Numbered from the stretch's first letter, positions 33,052 through 41,736 are shown. The stretch: DNA of 64,000 bases from Clostridia bacterium (GCA_017551095.1 JAFZMQ010000029.1:1-64000); one strand, 5' to 3'. A program made the numbers and translations. Notes: a model not told the origin generated them from the sequence alone.

Positions 33052-34047
33052 ATGGAAAATCAAATGACAAGTTTAAAATGCAGAAAGTGCGGTGCGACAG
33101 TAAGTGCGGACCAAAAGAAATGCCTGAAATGCGGTGCACCGATTTTGCTTAAAGTTATGATGGAGGAGGAAAAACGCCATCTTCCCGCAAAAGAAATACG
33201 CGAAAAGGACAAGCGTATGAGGCAGGAATATGCCAAAATGAGCAAGGAAAAGGAATTGGAACGACAAAAGGCGGAAAAGAAAAAGCAGCAGCTCGAAGAA
33301 AAGGCGGAAAAGAAACGCCAGAAAGCAAAAGAAGAGTTAGATTCAATTCGCCAAAGGGACGAAAAAAAGGCACAGGCGGAGGCTGAAAAGGCGTCAAAAC
33401 AAGCCGAAAAGGAAGAACGCAAGGTACAACAAGCCACCGAAAAAGCAGACAAAAAACTTGCAAAAAAGGCGGAAAAAGAGTCCGCAAAATCAGAAAAAAA
33501 GAATAGAACAGGACTTATTGTCGGCATGATTATCGCCGTTTTGGTTATCGCATTTGGTGTGGCGGCTCTTTTCCTTAATAATTCATACAAGGAAACGCCC
33601 GAAAATGTGGAAGAACCCGAGGTAATTGAAACGGCGGAAGAACCTGAAATCACGGAAGAAGCGGAAGTTCAGGAAGAACCGATAGAAGCGGAAGCTCCTG
33701 CCGAACCCGAACCTGAACCTGAACCTCAGCCAGAAACTCCAAAGGAGCCTGTAAAGGAAGAAGCACCAAAGCGAAATATTACGCGGAATAATTATTTGTT
33801 CCCAAGCGATACGCAGTATCTTACAGAAGCCGATTTAAACGGTCTTTCCAAGTTTGATACGGGACTTATCCGCAACGAGATTTTTGCCAGAAAGGGATAT
33901 GTATTCAAAAACGAGCCGTACAAGAGCTATTTTAATTCACAGGCTTGGTACAACCCTAAACCGTCGGCAAAAATAAAACTAAATGATATAGAAAAATACA
34001 ACAATGACTTCATATTGCAATATGAACGCTCACAAGGTTGGAGATAG
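33052..34047 (+). CDS. Zinc-ribbon, coiled-coil membrane protein with C-terminal YARHG domain
   Basis: 331 residues from ATG 33052, with AGGAGG upstream. A zinc ribbon (CRKCG, CLKCG) is followed by a long charged coiled coil (residues about 40-150, Lys/Glu/Arg-rich), one membrane helix near residues 160-180, an acidic Pro/Glu linker and a YARHG domain (LIRNEIFARKGYVF, FNSQAWYNP). The YARHG domain should lie outside the cell, with the zinc ribbon inside. The function is unknown; YARHG proteins are often surface-associated. It lies divergent from carD. Confidence 0.82.
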   Translation: MENQMTSLKCRKCGATVSADQKKCLKCGAPILLKVMMEEEKRHLPAKEIREKDKRMRQEYAKMSKEKELERQKAEKKKQQLEEKAEKKRQKAKEELDSIRQRDEKKAQAEAEKASKQAEKEERKVQQATEKADKKLAKKAEKESAKSEKKNRTGLIVGMIIAVLVIAFGVAALFLNNSYKETPENVEEPEVIETAEEPEITEEAEVQEEPIEAEAPAEPEPEPEPQPETPKEPVKEEAPKRNITRNNYLFPSDTQYLTEADLNGLSKFDTGLIRNEIFARKGYVFKNEPYKSYFNSQAWYNPKPSAKIKLNDIEKYNNDFILQYERSQGWR

Positions 34048-34055
34048 CATCAATT

Positions 34056-34089
34056 ACGCCGTTTTCTTTCTAAAAGAGAACGGCGTTTT
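34056..34089 (+). terminator. Terminator after the YARHG gene
   Basis: ACGCCGTTTTCTTT pairs with AAAGAGAACGGCGT and TTTT follows. Confidence 0.85.
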
Positions 34090-34173
34090 ATCATAAAATT
34101 ATGCCTTTTTAGCATCTTTTTTTATGCAAAATCGGGAAATTTCAAAAAAATGACAAAAAAATAACAAAATGCC

Positions 34174-34202
34174 TTGTAAATTTTGCATTTATGTTGTAAA
34201 AT
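34174..34202 (+). promoter_or_regulatory. Promoter of gapA
   Basis: TTGTAA-N17-TAAAAT, 60 bp before the gapA start. Confidence 0.6.
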
Positions 34203-34262
34203 ATATACTGACAAGGAAAAATATTTCCTGTTTTATTATTTTTATAATTGGAGGAATTTATT

Positions 34263-35312
34263 ATGGCAGTTAAAGTTGCAATTAACGGATTCGGACGAAT
34301 CGGCCGTTTGGCATTCCGTCAGATGTTCGGTGCAGAGGGCTATGAAATTGTTGCTATCAACGATTTAACAGACCCAAAAATGCTTGCAAATCTCTTAAAG
34401 TATGACACAGCACAGGGCGGTTACTGCGGAAGAATCGGCGAAGGCTTACACACAGTTGAAGCAGGCGAAGGCTCAATCACTGTTGACGGCAAAAAAATCA
34501 CAATCTATGCTGAAAAGGACGCAAAGGATTTGCCTTGGGGCAAAATCGGTGTTGATGTTGTTTTGGAATGTACCGGTTTTTATTGCTCAAAGGAAAAATC
34601 ACAGGCTCATATCGATGCAGGTGCTAAAAAGGTTGTTATTTCTGCTCCCGCAGGAAAAGACCTCAAAACTATTGTTTACAGCGTAAACGAGAAGACTCTT
34701 ACAAAGGAAGACAAGATTATTTCTGCTGCATCCTGCACAACAAACTGTCTTGCTCCTATGGCTAAGGCTCTTAACGATTTTGCACCTATTCAATCAGGTA
34801 TTATGGCTACAATTCACGCTTACACAGGCGACCAGATGGTTCTTGACGGTCCTCACAGAAAGGGCGATTTAAGAAGAGCAAGAGCTGCTGCTGCAAATAT
34901 TGTTCCTAACTCAACGGGTGCTGCAAAGGCAATCGGTCTTGTAATCCCCGAGCTTAACGGAAAACTTATCGGTGCTGCTCAGAGAGTTCCTGTTCCGACA
35001 GGCTCAACAACAATCTTGACGGCTGTTGTTAGTTACAAAGGAGGCACAGCACGAAGAGAACTTACTGCTGAGGCTATAAACGCAGCTATGAAGGCTCAGG
35101 CTTCCGAAAGCTTTGGCTATAACGAAGACCAAATCGTTTCTTCCGATGTTATCGGTATGAAATACGGCTCACTCTTCGACGCAACACAGACAATGGTTGC
35201 AAAAATCGCTGATGATTTGTATGAAGTACAGGTTGTTTCCTGGTATGATAACGAAAACTCATACACAAGCCAGATGGTTAGAACAATCAAGTACTTTGCA
35301 GAGCTTGGCTAA
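34263..35312 (+). CDS. gapA: Glyceraldehyde-3-phosphate dehydrogenase
   Basis: 349 residues. [11 protein letters not shown]-type NAD-binding start, catalytic cysteine in [10 protein letters not shown] and the conserved WYDNENSYT near the end. It makes 1,3-bisphosphoglycerate and NADH in glycolysis. ATG 34263 has GGAGG 7 bp upstream. The later glycolytic genes pgk, tpiA and gpmI are 17 kb away in this window. Confidence 0.97.
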   Translation: MAVKVAINGFGRIGRLAFRQMFGAEGYEIVAINDLTDPKMLANLLKYDTAQGGYCGRIGEGLHTVEAGEGSITVDGKKITIYAEKDAKDLPWGKIGVDVVLECTGFYCSKEKSQAHIDAGAKKVVISAPAGKDLKTIVYSVNEKTLTKEDKIISAASCTTNCLAPMAKALNDFAPIQSGIMATIHAYTGDQMVLDGPHRKGDLRRARAAAANIVPNSTGAAKAIGLVIPELNGKLIGAAQRVPVPTGSTTILTAVVSYKGGTARRELTAEAINAAMKAQASESFGYNEDQIVSSDVIGMKYGSLFDATQTMVAKIADDLYEVQVVSWYDNENSYTSQMVRTIKYFAELG

Positions 35313-35317
35313 AAATT

Positions 35318-35341
35318 AAAAGGGCTGTTTTCAGCCCTTTT
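35318..35341. terminator. Bidirectional terminator of gapA and the 77-residue gene, copy 2
   Basis: AAAAGGGCTG/CAGCCCTTTT around TTTT with T and A runs on both sides. The stop codon of copy 2 lies inside the stem. Confidence 0.9.
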
Positions 35342-35574
35342 TTTGTTTGAAAAAATTTAAAAGTAATTTTTCAAATTCTCCCCGTTCTATCGCATTTCCC
35401 ATATTGTCATATGAAATATATTCATCATCTCTTTTTAAAATAAACCCAATCCTGCCTTTTTTATTAAAAACCTTGTAAACTCCTAAAATTTTTAATGTAT
35501 AGCCCTTATGTACTCCGTTTTTCGATATGAGATAATCACCAAACGCATTCTGTTTAATTTCCATAAAACCACCT
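35321..35574 (-). repeat. Inverted duplicate, copy 2
   Basis: Reverse-complement partner of 30811-31066, covering the 77-residue gene, its ribosome site and the terminator hairpin. Recombination between the copies would invert the ispF-gapA segment. Confidence 0.9.
35331..35564 (-). CDS. 77-residue protein of unknown function, copy 2
   Basis: Same length as copy 1 and one residue different (Leu for Ile near residue 67). It starts at an ATG where copy 1 has TTG, with GAGGTGG upstream. The neighbour is a different XRE regulator, transcribed away from it. Nearly all base differences between the copies are silent, which suggests that the protein itself matters. No known domain; function unknown. 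Confidence 0.83.
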   Translation of the reverse strand: MEIKQNAFGDYLISKNGVHKGYTLKILGVYKVFNKKGRIGFILKRDDEYISYDNMGNAIERGEFEKLLLNFFKQKKG

Positions 35575-35581
35575 CTATCCC

Positions 35582-35627
35582 ATTATAGATTATTTTTAAC
35601 TAATAGTCAATAGACAAAAATCGTCTA
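35582..35627 (-). promoter_or_regulatory. Promoter and operator of the 77-residue gene, copy 2
   Basis: TTGACT-N17-TATAAT on the minus strand (35582-35610). Directly upstream of the -35 lies the inverted repeat TAGACAAAAATCGTCTA (35611-35627), between the two divergent genes. The palindrome differs from that of locus 1, in line with a different regulator. Confidence 0.72.
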
Positions 35628-35653
35628 TGCTACACTTTTCTTGGGTGATAAAA

Positions 35654-35863
35654 GTGAAACTTTCTTTTGGTGAAAAAGTCAGAAATTTAAGAGAAGATAA
35701 AGACCTTAATCAAACACAACTCGGACAGGCACTATGTATGACACAAAGAAAAGTGTCTTTTATTGAATGTGGCAAAACCGAGCCGTCTATTGATGATATA
35801 ATTGCGTTTTGTAAATTTTTTGGTGTTTCAGCCGATTATTTGCTGGGGATTGAAGACAAATAG
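35654..35863 (+). CDS. XRE-family transcriptional regulator, locus 2
   Basis: 69 residues from GTG 35654, which has GGGTGA 5 bp upstream; earlier in-frame codons at 35627 and 35645 are possible but less well placed. A full helix-turn-helix domain is visible (VRNLREDKDLNQTQLGQAL, VSFIECGKTEPS, FGVSADYLLGI). Outside the shared SADYLLGI ending it is not similar to the locus 1 regulator. Divergent from copy 2. Confidence 0.8.
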   Translation: MKLSFGEKVRNLREDKDLNQTQLGQALCMTQRKVSFIECGKTEPSIDDIIAFCKFFGVSADYLLGIEDK

Positions 35864-35897
35864 TTTTTTTTCAAAGTATTGTACTTTGTTTTGCCAC

Positions 35898-35928
35898 AGA
35901 CCTCTAAGTAGCAAAGAGGTCTTTTTTT
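35898..35928 (+). terminator. Terminator after the locus 2 regulator
   Basis: AGACCTCT/AGAGGTCT stem followed by seven Ts. Confidence 0.88.
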
Positions 35929-35999
35929 GCTTTTTGTACTAATTTCAGTTTCGTCCAAATATATATGTAGTAACCTGTACTATAAAGGAGGAGCTGTTT

Positions 36000-37478
36000 G
36001 TGGCAGAGTACAACATTTATCAGGATATAAAGGAGCGTTCGGGCGGGGATGTTTATATAGGCGTCGTCGGACCTGTCCGCACGGGAAAATCTACTTTTAT
36101 AAAAAAATTCATGGACTTACTCGTAATTCCGAATCTGGAAAACGGGTATCAGGCGGAGCGTACCCGTGACGAGCTTCCGCAATCGGCGGCAGGGCGTACG
36201 ATTATGACTACCGAGCCGAAATTTGTGCCTAACGAGGCGGTAGAAATATCGCTTGGCGATAACGCACATATGAATATGCGAATGATTGACTGCGTCGGCT
36301 ACATTGTTGACGGTGCGTCGGGCTATATTGAGGATGATATGCCCCGTATGGTTTCTACGCCTTGGGCGGAAGAGCCTATGCCATTTTTTGAGGCGGCGGA
36401 GCTTGGCACAAAAAAGGTGATTTGCGACCACTCCACAATTGGCATTTTGGTTACAACCGACGGCTCTATCTGCGACATTGACAGAAACAGTTATGTTCAG
36501 GCGGAAAACCGTGTCGTAAACGAGCTTAAAGAAATCAATAAGCCATTTGTAATTCTTTTAAATTCTGCCGACCCCACATCTGACTATTGCCAGAATTTAC
36601 GGGCGGAGCTTACCGAAAAATACGGGGTTTCGGTCATTCCCTTAAACTGCCAGGAGCTTACCGAAAATGACATAGCGAGAATTATGGAAACTGTACTCTT
36701 TGAGTTTCCGCTAAACGAAATCACCTTTGATTTTCCGAAATGGTTTATGCGTCTTGGGGCTGACCACTGGCTATATCAGGAGGTTTTAGACTCCCTTAGA
36801 ACCGAGATTTCTCCGCTTTCAAAAATAAGCGGTGTTAAAAATCTTTGCGAAAATCTTTCGGCATACGACTTTATAAGCGATTCCAGAATCGACGGCATAG
36901 ACTTGGGCGTAGGCGACGCCGTTTTAAAGTTAGATATTCCTGACGAGCTGTTCTATCGGATTCTTGGCGAAGAATCGGGTTTTTCAATAGACGGCAGAGA
37001 ATCTTTAATAACCCTTATCCGTGATTTGTCACAAACAAAAACAAAGTACGACAAGGTGGCAGACGCGTTGGAGCAGGTGCGTACCACAGGCTATGGGATT
37101 GTGTCGCCATCAACCGACGAGCTTTCCCTGGAAGAGCCGAAAATTGTGCGTCAGGGCGGCAGATACGGTGTGCGTTTAAAGGCGTCCGCTCCAAGCATAC
37201 ATATGATTCAGGCAAATATTCAGGCGGAAGTCAGCCCCATTGTCGGCACCGAAAAGCAGTCGCAGGAGCTTGTGCATTATCTTTTAGACGAATTTAAAAA
37301 TGACCCGTCAAAAATATGGGAGTCCAACATTTTCGGGAAATCGCTTTATGAACTTGTAAACGAAAGCGTAAACAACAAGCTCAGCAAAATGCCCGACGAG
37401 GCACGGCAAAAGCTTTCTAATACGCTTGAACGCATCATAAATGAGGGAAGCGGTGGTCTTATTTGCATAATTTTATAA
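36000..37478 (+). CDS. spoIVA: Stage IV sporulation protein A
   Basis: 492 residues, exactly the usual family length. SpoIVA is an ATPase that polymerises on the forespore surface and anchors the coat. The Walker A motif GPVRTGKST is near residue 25. GTG 36000 follows AAAGGAGG. In other species transcription is by sigma-E in the mother cell; I could not fix the promoter. The gene proves the organism can make spores, or descends from one that did. Confidence 0.97.
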   Translation: MAEYNIYQDIKERSGGDVYIGVVGPVRTGKSTFIKKFMDLLVIPNLENGYQAERTRDELPQSAAGRTIMTTEPKFVPNEAVEISLGDNAHMNMRMIDCVGYIVDGASGYIEDDMPRMVSTPWAEEPMPFFEAAELGTKKVICDHSTIGILVTTDGSICDIDRNSYVQAENRVVNELKEINKPFVILLNSADPTSDYCQNLRAELTEKYGVSVIPLNCQELTENDIARIMETVLFEFPLNEITFDFPKWFMRLGADHWLYQEVLDSLRTEISPLSKISGVKNLCENLSAYDFISDSRIDGIDLGVGDAVLKLDIPDELFYRILGEESGFSIDGRESLITLIRDLSQTKTKYDKVADALEQVRTTGYGIVSPSTDELSLEEPKIVRQGGRYGVRLKASAPSIHMIQANIQAEVSPIVGTEKQSQELVHYLLDEFKNDPSKIWESNIFGKSLYELVNESVNNKLSKMPDEARQKLSNTLERIINEGSGGLICIIL

Positions 37479-38140
37479 AGATTTGTCTTGCAGCCGGTCT
37501 TGCACTTCTCCTTTCCGCCTGTGGAAACGGCATAAAAATCGACACCGTCGACAACTCATATGCCTCCGATACCGTTACCGCAAATGTTAAAATACCTCAG
37601 CTTCGCGGACTTTCCAGCCGTGACCTTGAAGACAAAATAAATGAGGAGTTTTCCTCCTCAACAGACGCTCTTTTGGAAAAATGGAAAAGGTCGGCGGAGG
37701 AAACGGGCGAACAATCGCTTTTTGATATGAATACGGCGGTGCATTTTAACAAAAACGGATTTTTGTCTATGGTCACCGACTATGAATATTTTGCGAGAAA
37801 GGCACATAAAAGCAGATTCCGAATCGCAAAAAATATAGATAATTCCGCAGGTTTAGAGCTATCGCTTTCTGATTTGTTTGACGGCGAAACATACATTGAC
37901 GCACTAAACAAAATGCTGACAGATGCGGTTGCAGGTTCTCCCGAAAAATATGCAGACATCTGGGCAAAGCCGAAAATCTCGCAAAATCAGGGCTTTTATA
38001 TTGACGGGGAAAATCTTGTGATTTTCTATCCGCCGTATGAGCTTTCCTATTATGAACGCGGTTTTGTGGAAATACCTTTGCCGATTGAAGACCTTTTGAC
38101 ATATATGAAACCTGCCTACCGCGAAATTTTTGCAGGATAA
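37463..38140 (+). CDS. DUF3298-domain lipoprotein overlapping spoIVA
   Basis: 225 residues from TTG 37463, preceded by GGTGG and overlapping the end of spoIVA by 16 bp. A lipoprotein signal peptide (AAGLALLLSAC) is followed by an N-terminal DUF4163-like part and a DUF3298-like C-terminus (LSLSDLF, GENLVIFYPPYELSYYERG). Related domains occur in RsiV and PdaC, but no peptidoglycan deacetylase domain is present. The overlap suggests mother-cell expression with spoIVA. Confidence 0.8.
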   Translation: MHNFIKICLAAGLALLLSACGNGIKIDTVDNSYASDTVTANVKIPQLRGLSSRDLEDKINEEFSSSTDALLEKWKRSAEETGEQSLFDMNTAVHFNKNGFLSMVTDYEYFARKAHKSRFRIAKNIDNSAGLELSLSDLFDGETYIDALNKMLTDAVAGSPEKYADIWAKPKISQNQGFYIDGENLVIFYPPYELSYYERGFVEIPLPIEDLLTYMKPAYREIFAG

Positions 38141-38161
38141 AAAGAGCGTTTTGCTCTTTTT
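38139..38161 (+). terminator. Terminator after the spoIVA-lipoprotein pair
   Basis: AAAAAGAGC/GCTCTTTTT stem followed by Ts, overlapping the lipoprotein stop codon. Confidence 0.85.
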
Positions 38162-38164
38162 TTC

Positions 38165-38193
38165 TTGCCACAAAAGGAAAAATAATGTATAAT
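38165..38193 (+). promoter_or_regulatory. Promoter of the DUF2752-CpXC pair
   Basis: TTGCCA-N17-TATAAT. The predicted start lies near 38200, so the DUF2752 leader is very short. Confidence 0.7.
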
Positions 38194-38209
38194 GTCCTTG
38201 GTGAAATGT

Positions 38210-38506
38210 ATGTTAAAGCTTTTTTCCTGTCCCATATACCATATTTTCGGGATACCGTGTCCTACATGCGGTGTCACACGGGCATATATCCTCTTTTTTT
38301 CGGGGCATTTTAAGGACGCATTTTTAATGCACCCGCTCTTTTTACTGCCCCTTATTTTCCTTTTTCGCAAATTCCGGCGGAAATGGATTATTTTTTCGGT
38401 AATGGGCATATTTTTGGCGGTTTACATAATACGGTTTATATTCCTTTTCCCCGACATTCCGCCCTTTAATTATAACGAAAACTGCCTTATAGGAGGTTTA
38501 AAATGA
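38210..38506 (+). CDS. DUF2752 membrane protein
   Basis: 98 residues with the DUF2752 motif GIPCPTCGVTRAY and two or three membrane helices. ATG 38210 was chosen because the ATG at 38192 lies inside the -10 box; the leader is then only about 10 nt. The family function is unknown. It overlaps the CpXC gene by 4 bp. Confidence 0.8.
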   Translation: MLKLFSCPIYHIFGIPCPTCGVTRAYILFFSGHFKDAFLMHPLFLLPLIFLFRKFRRKWIIFSVMGIFLAVYIIRFIFLFPDIPPFNYNENCLIGGLK

Positions 38507-39174
38507 GTATAAGTATCAAAGAAACAATAAAATGTCCGTCCTGTCACGAAAAGTCTGAAATCACGGTCTGGCAGTCGATAACCGCATCAGACAGTCCCGA
38601 TTTGAAATCGGATTTACTAAAAGGCAAAATAAATATGTTTGTCTGTGGTGTGTGCGGTCAAAAAGCACTTTTTCCCTCGCCCCTTCTATACTGCGACGAC
38701 GAAAAAAAGCTCGTAATCTCCTTTTCTCCTCAGGATGATAATGCCAAAAAGCAACAACTTTTTGACGAAATAAAAAAGTCCTCCAAAAAAAGCGGAGAAC
38801 TTGAAAATTATCCCGATTATAACCTGCGGTTTGTGACTTCATACAATGAGCTTTTAGAAAAAATCCTCATCTTTGACAGCGGTTTTAACGACAAGGTCAT
38901 TGAGGTTATAAAACTCCTTGTTTTGATGCAGGATAGCGAAAAAATGGCACAAAGAGTCTGTATGTTCGGAAAATCTGACGGAGCGGAAATAGAATTTTTA
39001 GTGCAGGACAGGCGTGAAAATCAAATTTATACCTCCCGTGTGCCTGTTTCAACTTACGAAACCATAAAAGTCCAGATGAGAGACAGCGGCGTTAAGTTTA
39101 AAAGCTTTGATTGGGAGATGGTTGACCAAGACTACGCAAAGTCGCTCCTTCGCGGTGTAAACAACACGCTCTAA
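38503..39174 (+). CDS. CpXC-domain protein
   Basis: 223 residues. The N-terminal CpXC domain has two cysteine pairs, CPSCHEKSEI and CGVCGQKALFPSP, that probably bind zinc. The remainder is soluble and unassigned. Its start overlaps DUF2752 (ATGA), so the two are coupled. The end overlaps the convergent rsmA by 4 bp. Confidence 0.85.
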   Translation: MSISIKETIKCPSCHEKSEITVWQSITASDSPDLKSDLLKGKINMFVCGVCGQKALFPSPLLYCDDEKKLVISFSPQDDNAKKQQLFDEIKKSSKKSGELENYPDYNLRFVTSYNELLEKILIFDSGFNDKVIEVIKLLVLMQDSEKMAQRVCMFGKSDGAEIEFLVQDRRENQIYTSRVPVSTYETIKVQMRDSGVKFKSFDWEMVDQDYAKSLLRGVNNTL

Positions 39175-40022
39175 TGCATTTTACCTATCGCGTCTGCTAT
39201 TTTTGCAAATTCCGAAAGCCCGAGTCTTTCGCCCCGCACCGACGGCTCTATGCCAAGCTCTTTGAGCATTTCCGAAAGTGCGGGTTTTTCTATGCCAAAT
39301 CCGCTTGAAAGGCAGTTTAAAAGCGTTTTTCTGCGATGCAAAAATGCAGATTTTACCACCTTGAAAAACTGCGTTTCGCTTTCTACCAAAACGGGCGGTT
39401 TGTCCAAAACCTCCATACGCAAAACGGCAGAATCCACCTTCGGTGCAGGATAAAAGCTACCGGCTGGAACTATTTCCACTATTTCCGGCTTTGTGTAGAA
39501 ATTACAAAGCACGCTTATTGCTCCGTAATCTTTTGTTCCCACTTTGGCAACAATCCGCTCTGCCACTTCCTTTTGCACCATAACAACAATAGTTTTGACC
39601 GGCAGTTTTGATTCTATAATGCCCGTTATTATCGGAGTTGTTATATAATACGGCAGATTTGCGGCAATAGAAATTTTACCGCCGCCAAATTCTTCTTTAA
39701 TGAGGGCTTTTGCGTCTAATTTTAAAAAGTCGCCTTCTATGATTTTTACATTGTCAAAATCCTGCAAAGTATATTGAAGCACGGGAATAAGGCTTTTGTC
39801 AATCTCCACCGAAACCACCTTTTTTGCCGTTTCGGCTAATTTTCTTGTAAGAACGCCAAACCCTGCCCCTATTTCCAAAACGCCGTCTGTTATATCGGCA
39901 GCGTCTGCGATTTTGTCTAAAACATCGGAATCCAAAAGAAAATTCTGCCCGAGCCCTTTTGAAAATCCAAAATTAAATTTTTTCTCTATTTCTCTTATTG
40001 TTCTTATGTCTGTTAAATCCAT
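39171..40022 (-). CDS. rsmA: 16S rRNA (adenine1518/1519-N6)-dimethyltransferase
   Basis: 283 residues from ATG 40022, with AAAGGA upstream. KsgA dimethylates two adenines in helix 45 of 16S rRNA during late 30S assembly. Motifs: KGLGQNFLLD, EIGAGFGVLT (SAM site) and AANLPYYITTP (catalytic NLPY). It follows the YabE-like gene, as in Bacillus, but rnmV, which often lies between them, is absent. Confidence 0.96.
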   Translation of the reverse strand: MDLTDIRTIREIEKKFNFGFSKGLGQNFLLDSDVLDKIADAADITDGVLEIGAGFGVLTRKLAETAKKVVSVEIDKSLIPVLQYTLQDFDNVKIIEGDFLKLDAKALIKEEFGGGKISIAANLPYYITTPIITGIIESKLPVKTIVVMVQKEVAERIVAKVGTKDYGAISVLCNFYTKPEIVEIVPAGSFYPAPKVDSAVLRMEVLDKPPVLVESETQFFKVVKSAFLHRRKTLLNCLSSGFGIEKPALSEMLKELGIEPSVRGERLGLSEFAKIADAIGKMH

Positions 40023-40070
40023 TTTATATCCTTTCGTAAATGGAAATTGAGGATGCAAAAACACCCTCAA

Positions 40071-41135
40071 TCAATCTAAAATATATACGATTGCAGTTCT
40101 TCTTCCGAATCGGACACATTCGCCCTCTGAATTATAGAATAGGTCGATCTTGTTCCCCTTTATCGCACCGCCGGTATCACCTGCGACGCAATAGCCGTAA
40201 GTCCAGCTTTTTCCGTCGTCTGTTGACTCTACATATAGTTTTGTGCCAAGCGGTATGACCTTCGGGTCAACAGCGATTACGCCGTATTGCGGCATTCTAC
40301 CCGATGCAGTTTTGTTTCCTGATGAATCGGTATATGCGGTCGCCGTTACGGTTAATTTTTTTGAGTAGCTTAGCGATTTTCCCGCATTTGTCGCAACAAC
40401 CTTTTGTCCGCCTGATGACTTCTTATTTTCGCCCGTACCTACCGCAACAATCTGCGTTACGGGTTTTTTGACAGTGGCAGATGAAACGAGCTGTCGTTTT
40501 ACTTCAATGCCGTTTTCGGTAGTTACATCATAAACTACGCGTTTTAGTCCGTTTTGCCCTTTTGTTTTGATTTTTGTAGTACCCTTTTTTAAAGAGCTGT
40601 CCGAAACCTCTTTTGATGAAAAGGGAATTTCCTCATCAACGGTTATTCTACGCTCTGCAACACGGAAAACATTTACATGCATATCCTCTTCGATTTCCGC
40701 ATCCAAAGACGGTTCTACGCGGTCAGAAATATCAACCGAAACACCCGCCTCCTCAAAGGCTTCACGCACCGTTTTCTTTGTCGTTGTTATTATTTCAACA
40801 TTTCCGTCAACGGACAGGGTGAATTTTCTGCCCGTTCTTATTATAAGCCTTGCACCGTCATAAAGTTTATCTTCGGGCAGCATACTGAGCTTATCAAACT
40901 CGCCCATTTCAATATTGTTTTCGGCAAGAAACTCCGAAACGATTTCCTGTCTCGTTGTAAATTTTTGTGTATTCTCGCTGTCCGAAAAAGCGTCAACACG
41001 CACAAGCGTTACCCTTTTTGAGCCAATATCCAAAACAGCACCGGTGAGTAGTGTAAGTATGCTTGTCAGCATAAATACGGCAACAATTTTGGAAATTACA
41101 TTCCATTTTTTGTCGCCTTTTTTATTAAGCAACAT
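40071..41135 (-). CDS. YabE-like G5/3D-domain cell-wall protein
   Basis: 354 residues. One N-terminal membrane helix, then two DUF348 repeats (VDAFSDSENTQKFTTRQEIV; KFTLSVDGNVEIITTTKKTV, given as separate pieces), a G5 domain and a C-terminal 3D domain with the three aspartates in VIAVDPKVIPLGT, VAGDTGGAIKG and KIDLFY. This is the architecture of YabE and resuscitation-promoting-factor-like wall hydrolases, which act on peptidoglycan outside the cell. Consensus promoter upstream. Confidence 0.9.
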   Translation of the reverse strand: MLLNKKGDKKWNVISKIVAVFMLTSILTLLTGAVLDIGSKRVTLVRVDAFSDSENTQKFTTRQEIVSEFLAENNIEMGEFDKLSMLPEDKLYDGARLIIRTGRKFTLSVDGNVEIITTTKKTVREAFEEAGVSVDISDRVEPSLDAEIEEDMHVNVFRVAERRITVDEEIPFSSKEVSDSSLKKGTTKIKTKGQNGLKRVVYDVTTENGIEVKRQLVSSATVKKPVTQIVAVGTGENKKSSGGQKVVATNAGKSLSYSKKLTVTATAYTDSSGNKTASGRMPQYGVIAVDPKVIPLGTKLYVESTDDGKSWTYGYCVAGDTGGAIKGNKIDLFYNSEGECVRFGRRTAIVYILD

Positions 41136-41162
41136 TTTACTATCCTCCTATGATACCGTAAC

Positions 41163-41191
41163 ATTATACCCTTATGATATGCCCTTGTCAA
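41163..41191 (-). promoter_or_regulatory. Promoter of the yabE-like gene and rsmA
   Basis: TTGACA-N17-TATAAT on the minus strand. The rest of the gap to 41472 shows no gene; only weak AT-rich promoter-like matches for the plus-strand gene were seen. Confidence 0.8.
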
Positions 41192-41472
41192 GAAAATTAT
41201 TACAAAATTGTTGCAATTTGCCTAATTTTTTGGCGATTTTTGCCACATTTTCAAACGGATTTAGTGAAATTGTACGAAAATCGGCTTTTTCAAAAAGGAT
41301 TAAACCCATGATTTTTTATGCTGTTTTTGGCTTTTTGGGGCGGGATTTTTCGAAAATGTGCCCGTTTTTGTATAAATTACCCTTGTTTTGCCAATAATGA
41401 TGTTTGAAGGGGAACAATAAAATTGTTACAGAATTATTAACTATATATAGGTGTTGAAAGGGGATTTTCGAT

Positions 41473-41736
41473 ATGAAAAACACAACTCATAGGGTCGTAA
41501 TATTAAATAATGTAAATTCCGAAATTATTTCACAAGCGATACTTGTTTTAAAAAATTCCGAGAGCGTTTGCGACTCCGCCGTTTTAGCGGAAGCGGAGCG
41601 GGTAGTTGAAAAATATATGGGAGACGGCAAGACATACACCGAAAAAAATGACGGAAAATTATTGGTTTCGTTTATTGCTATGTCGGCAATTATTTTTACA
41701 GGGCTTTGCATTTTTGCCCTCTTTAAAATTTTTTGA
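41473..41736 (+). CDS. Small membrane protein of unknown function
   Basis: 87 residues: a soluble N-terminal part of about 60 residues (VVILNNVNSEIISQAILVL) and one C-terminal membrane helix (FIAMSAIIFTGLCIFALFKIF). AAAGGGG lies upstream of the ATG, and a strong terminator follows, so it is a real single gene. Tail-anchored layout; no family recognised. Confidence 0.7.
   Translation: MKNTTHRVVILNNVNSEIISQAILVLKNSESVCDSAVLAEAERVVEKYMGDGKTYTEKNDGKLLVSFIAMSAIIFTGLCIFALFKIF

Noticed and set aside
33060-33653. 197-residue frame antisense to the zinc-ribbon/YARHG protein
   Set aside because: It mirrors the low-complexity Lys/Glu coiled coil and gives a Ser/Phe-rich product with no ribosome site.
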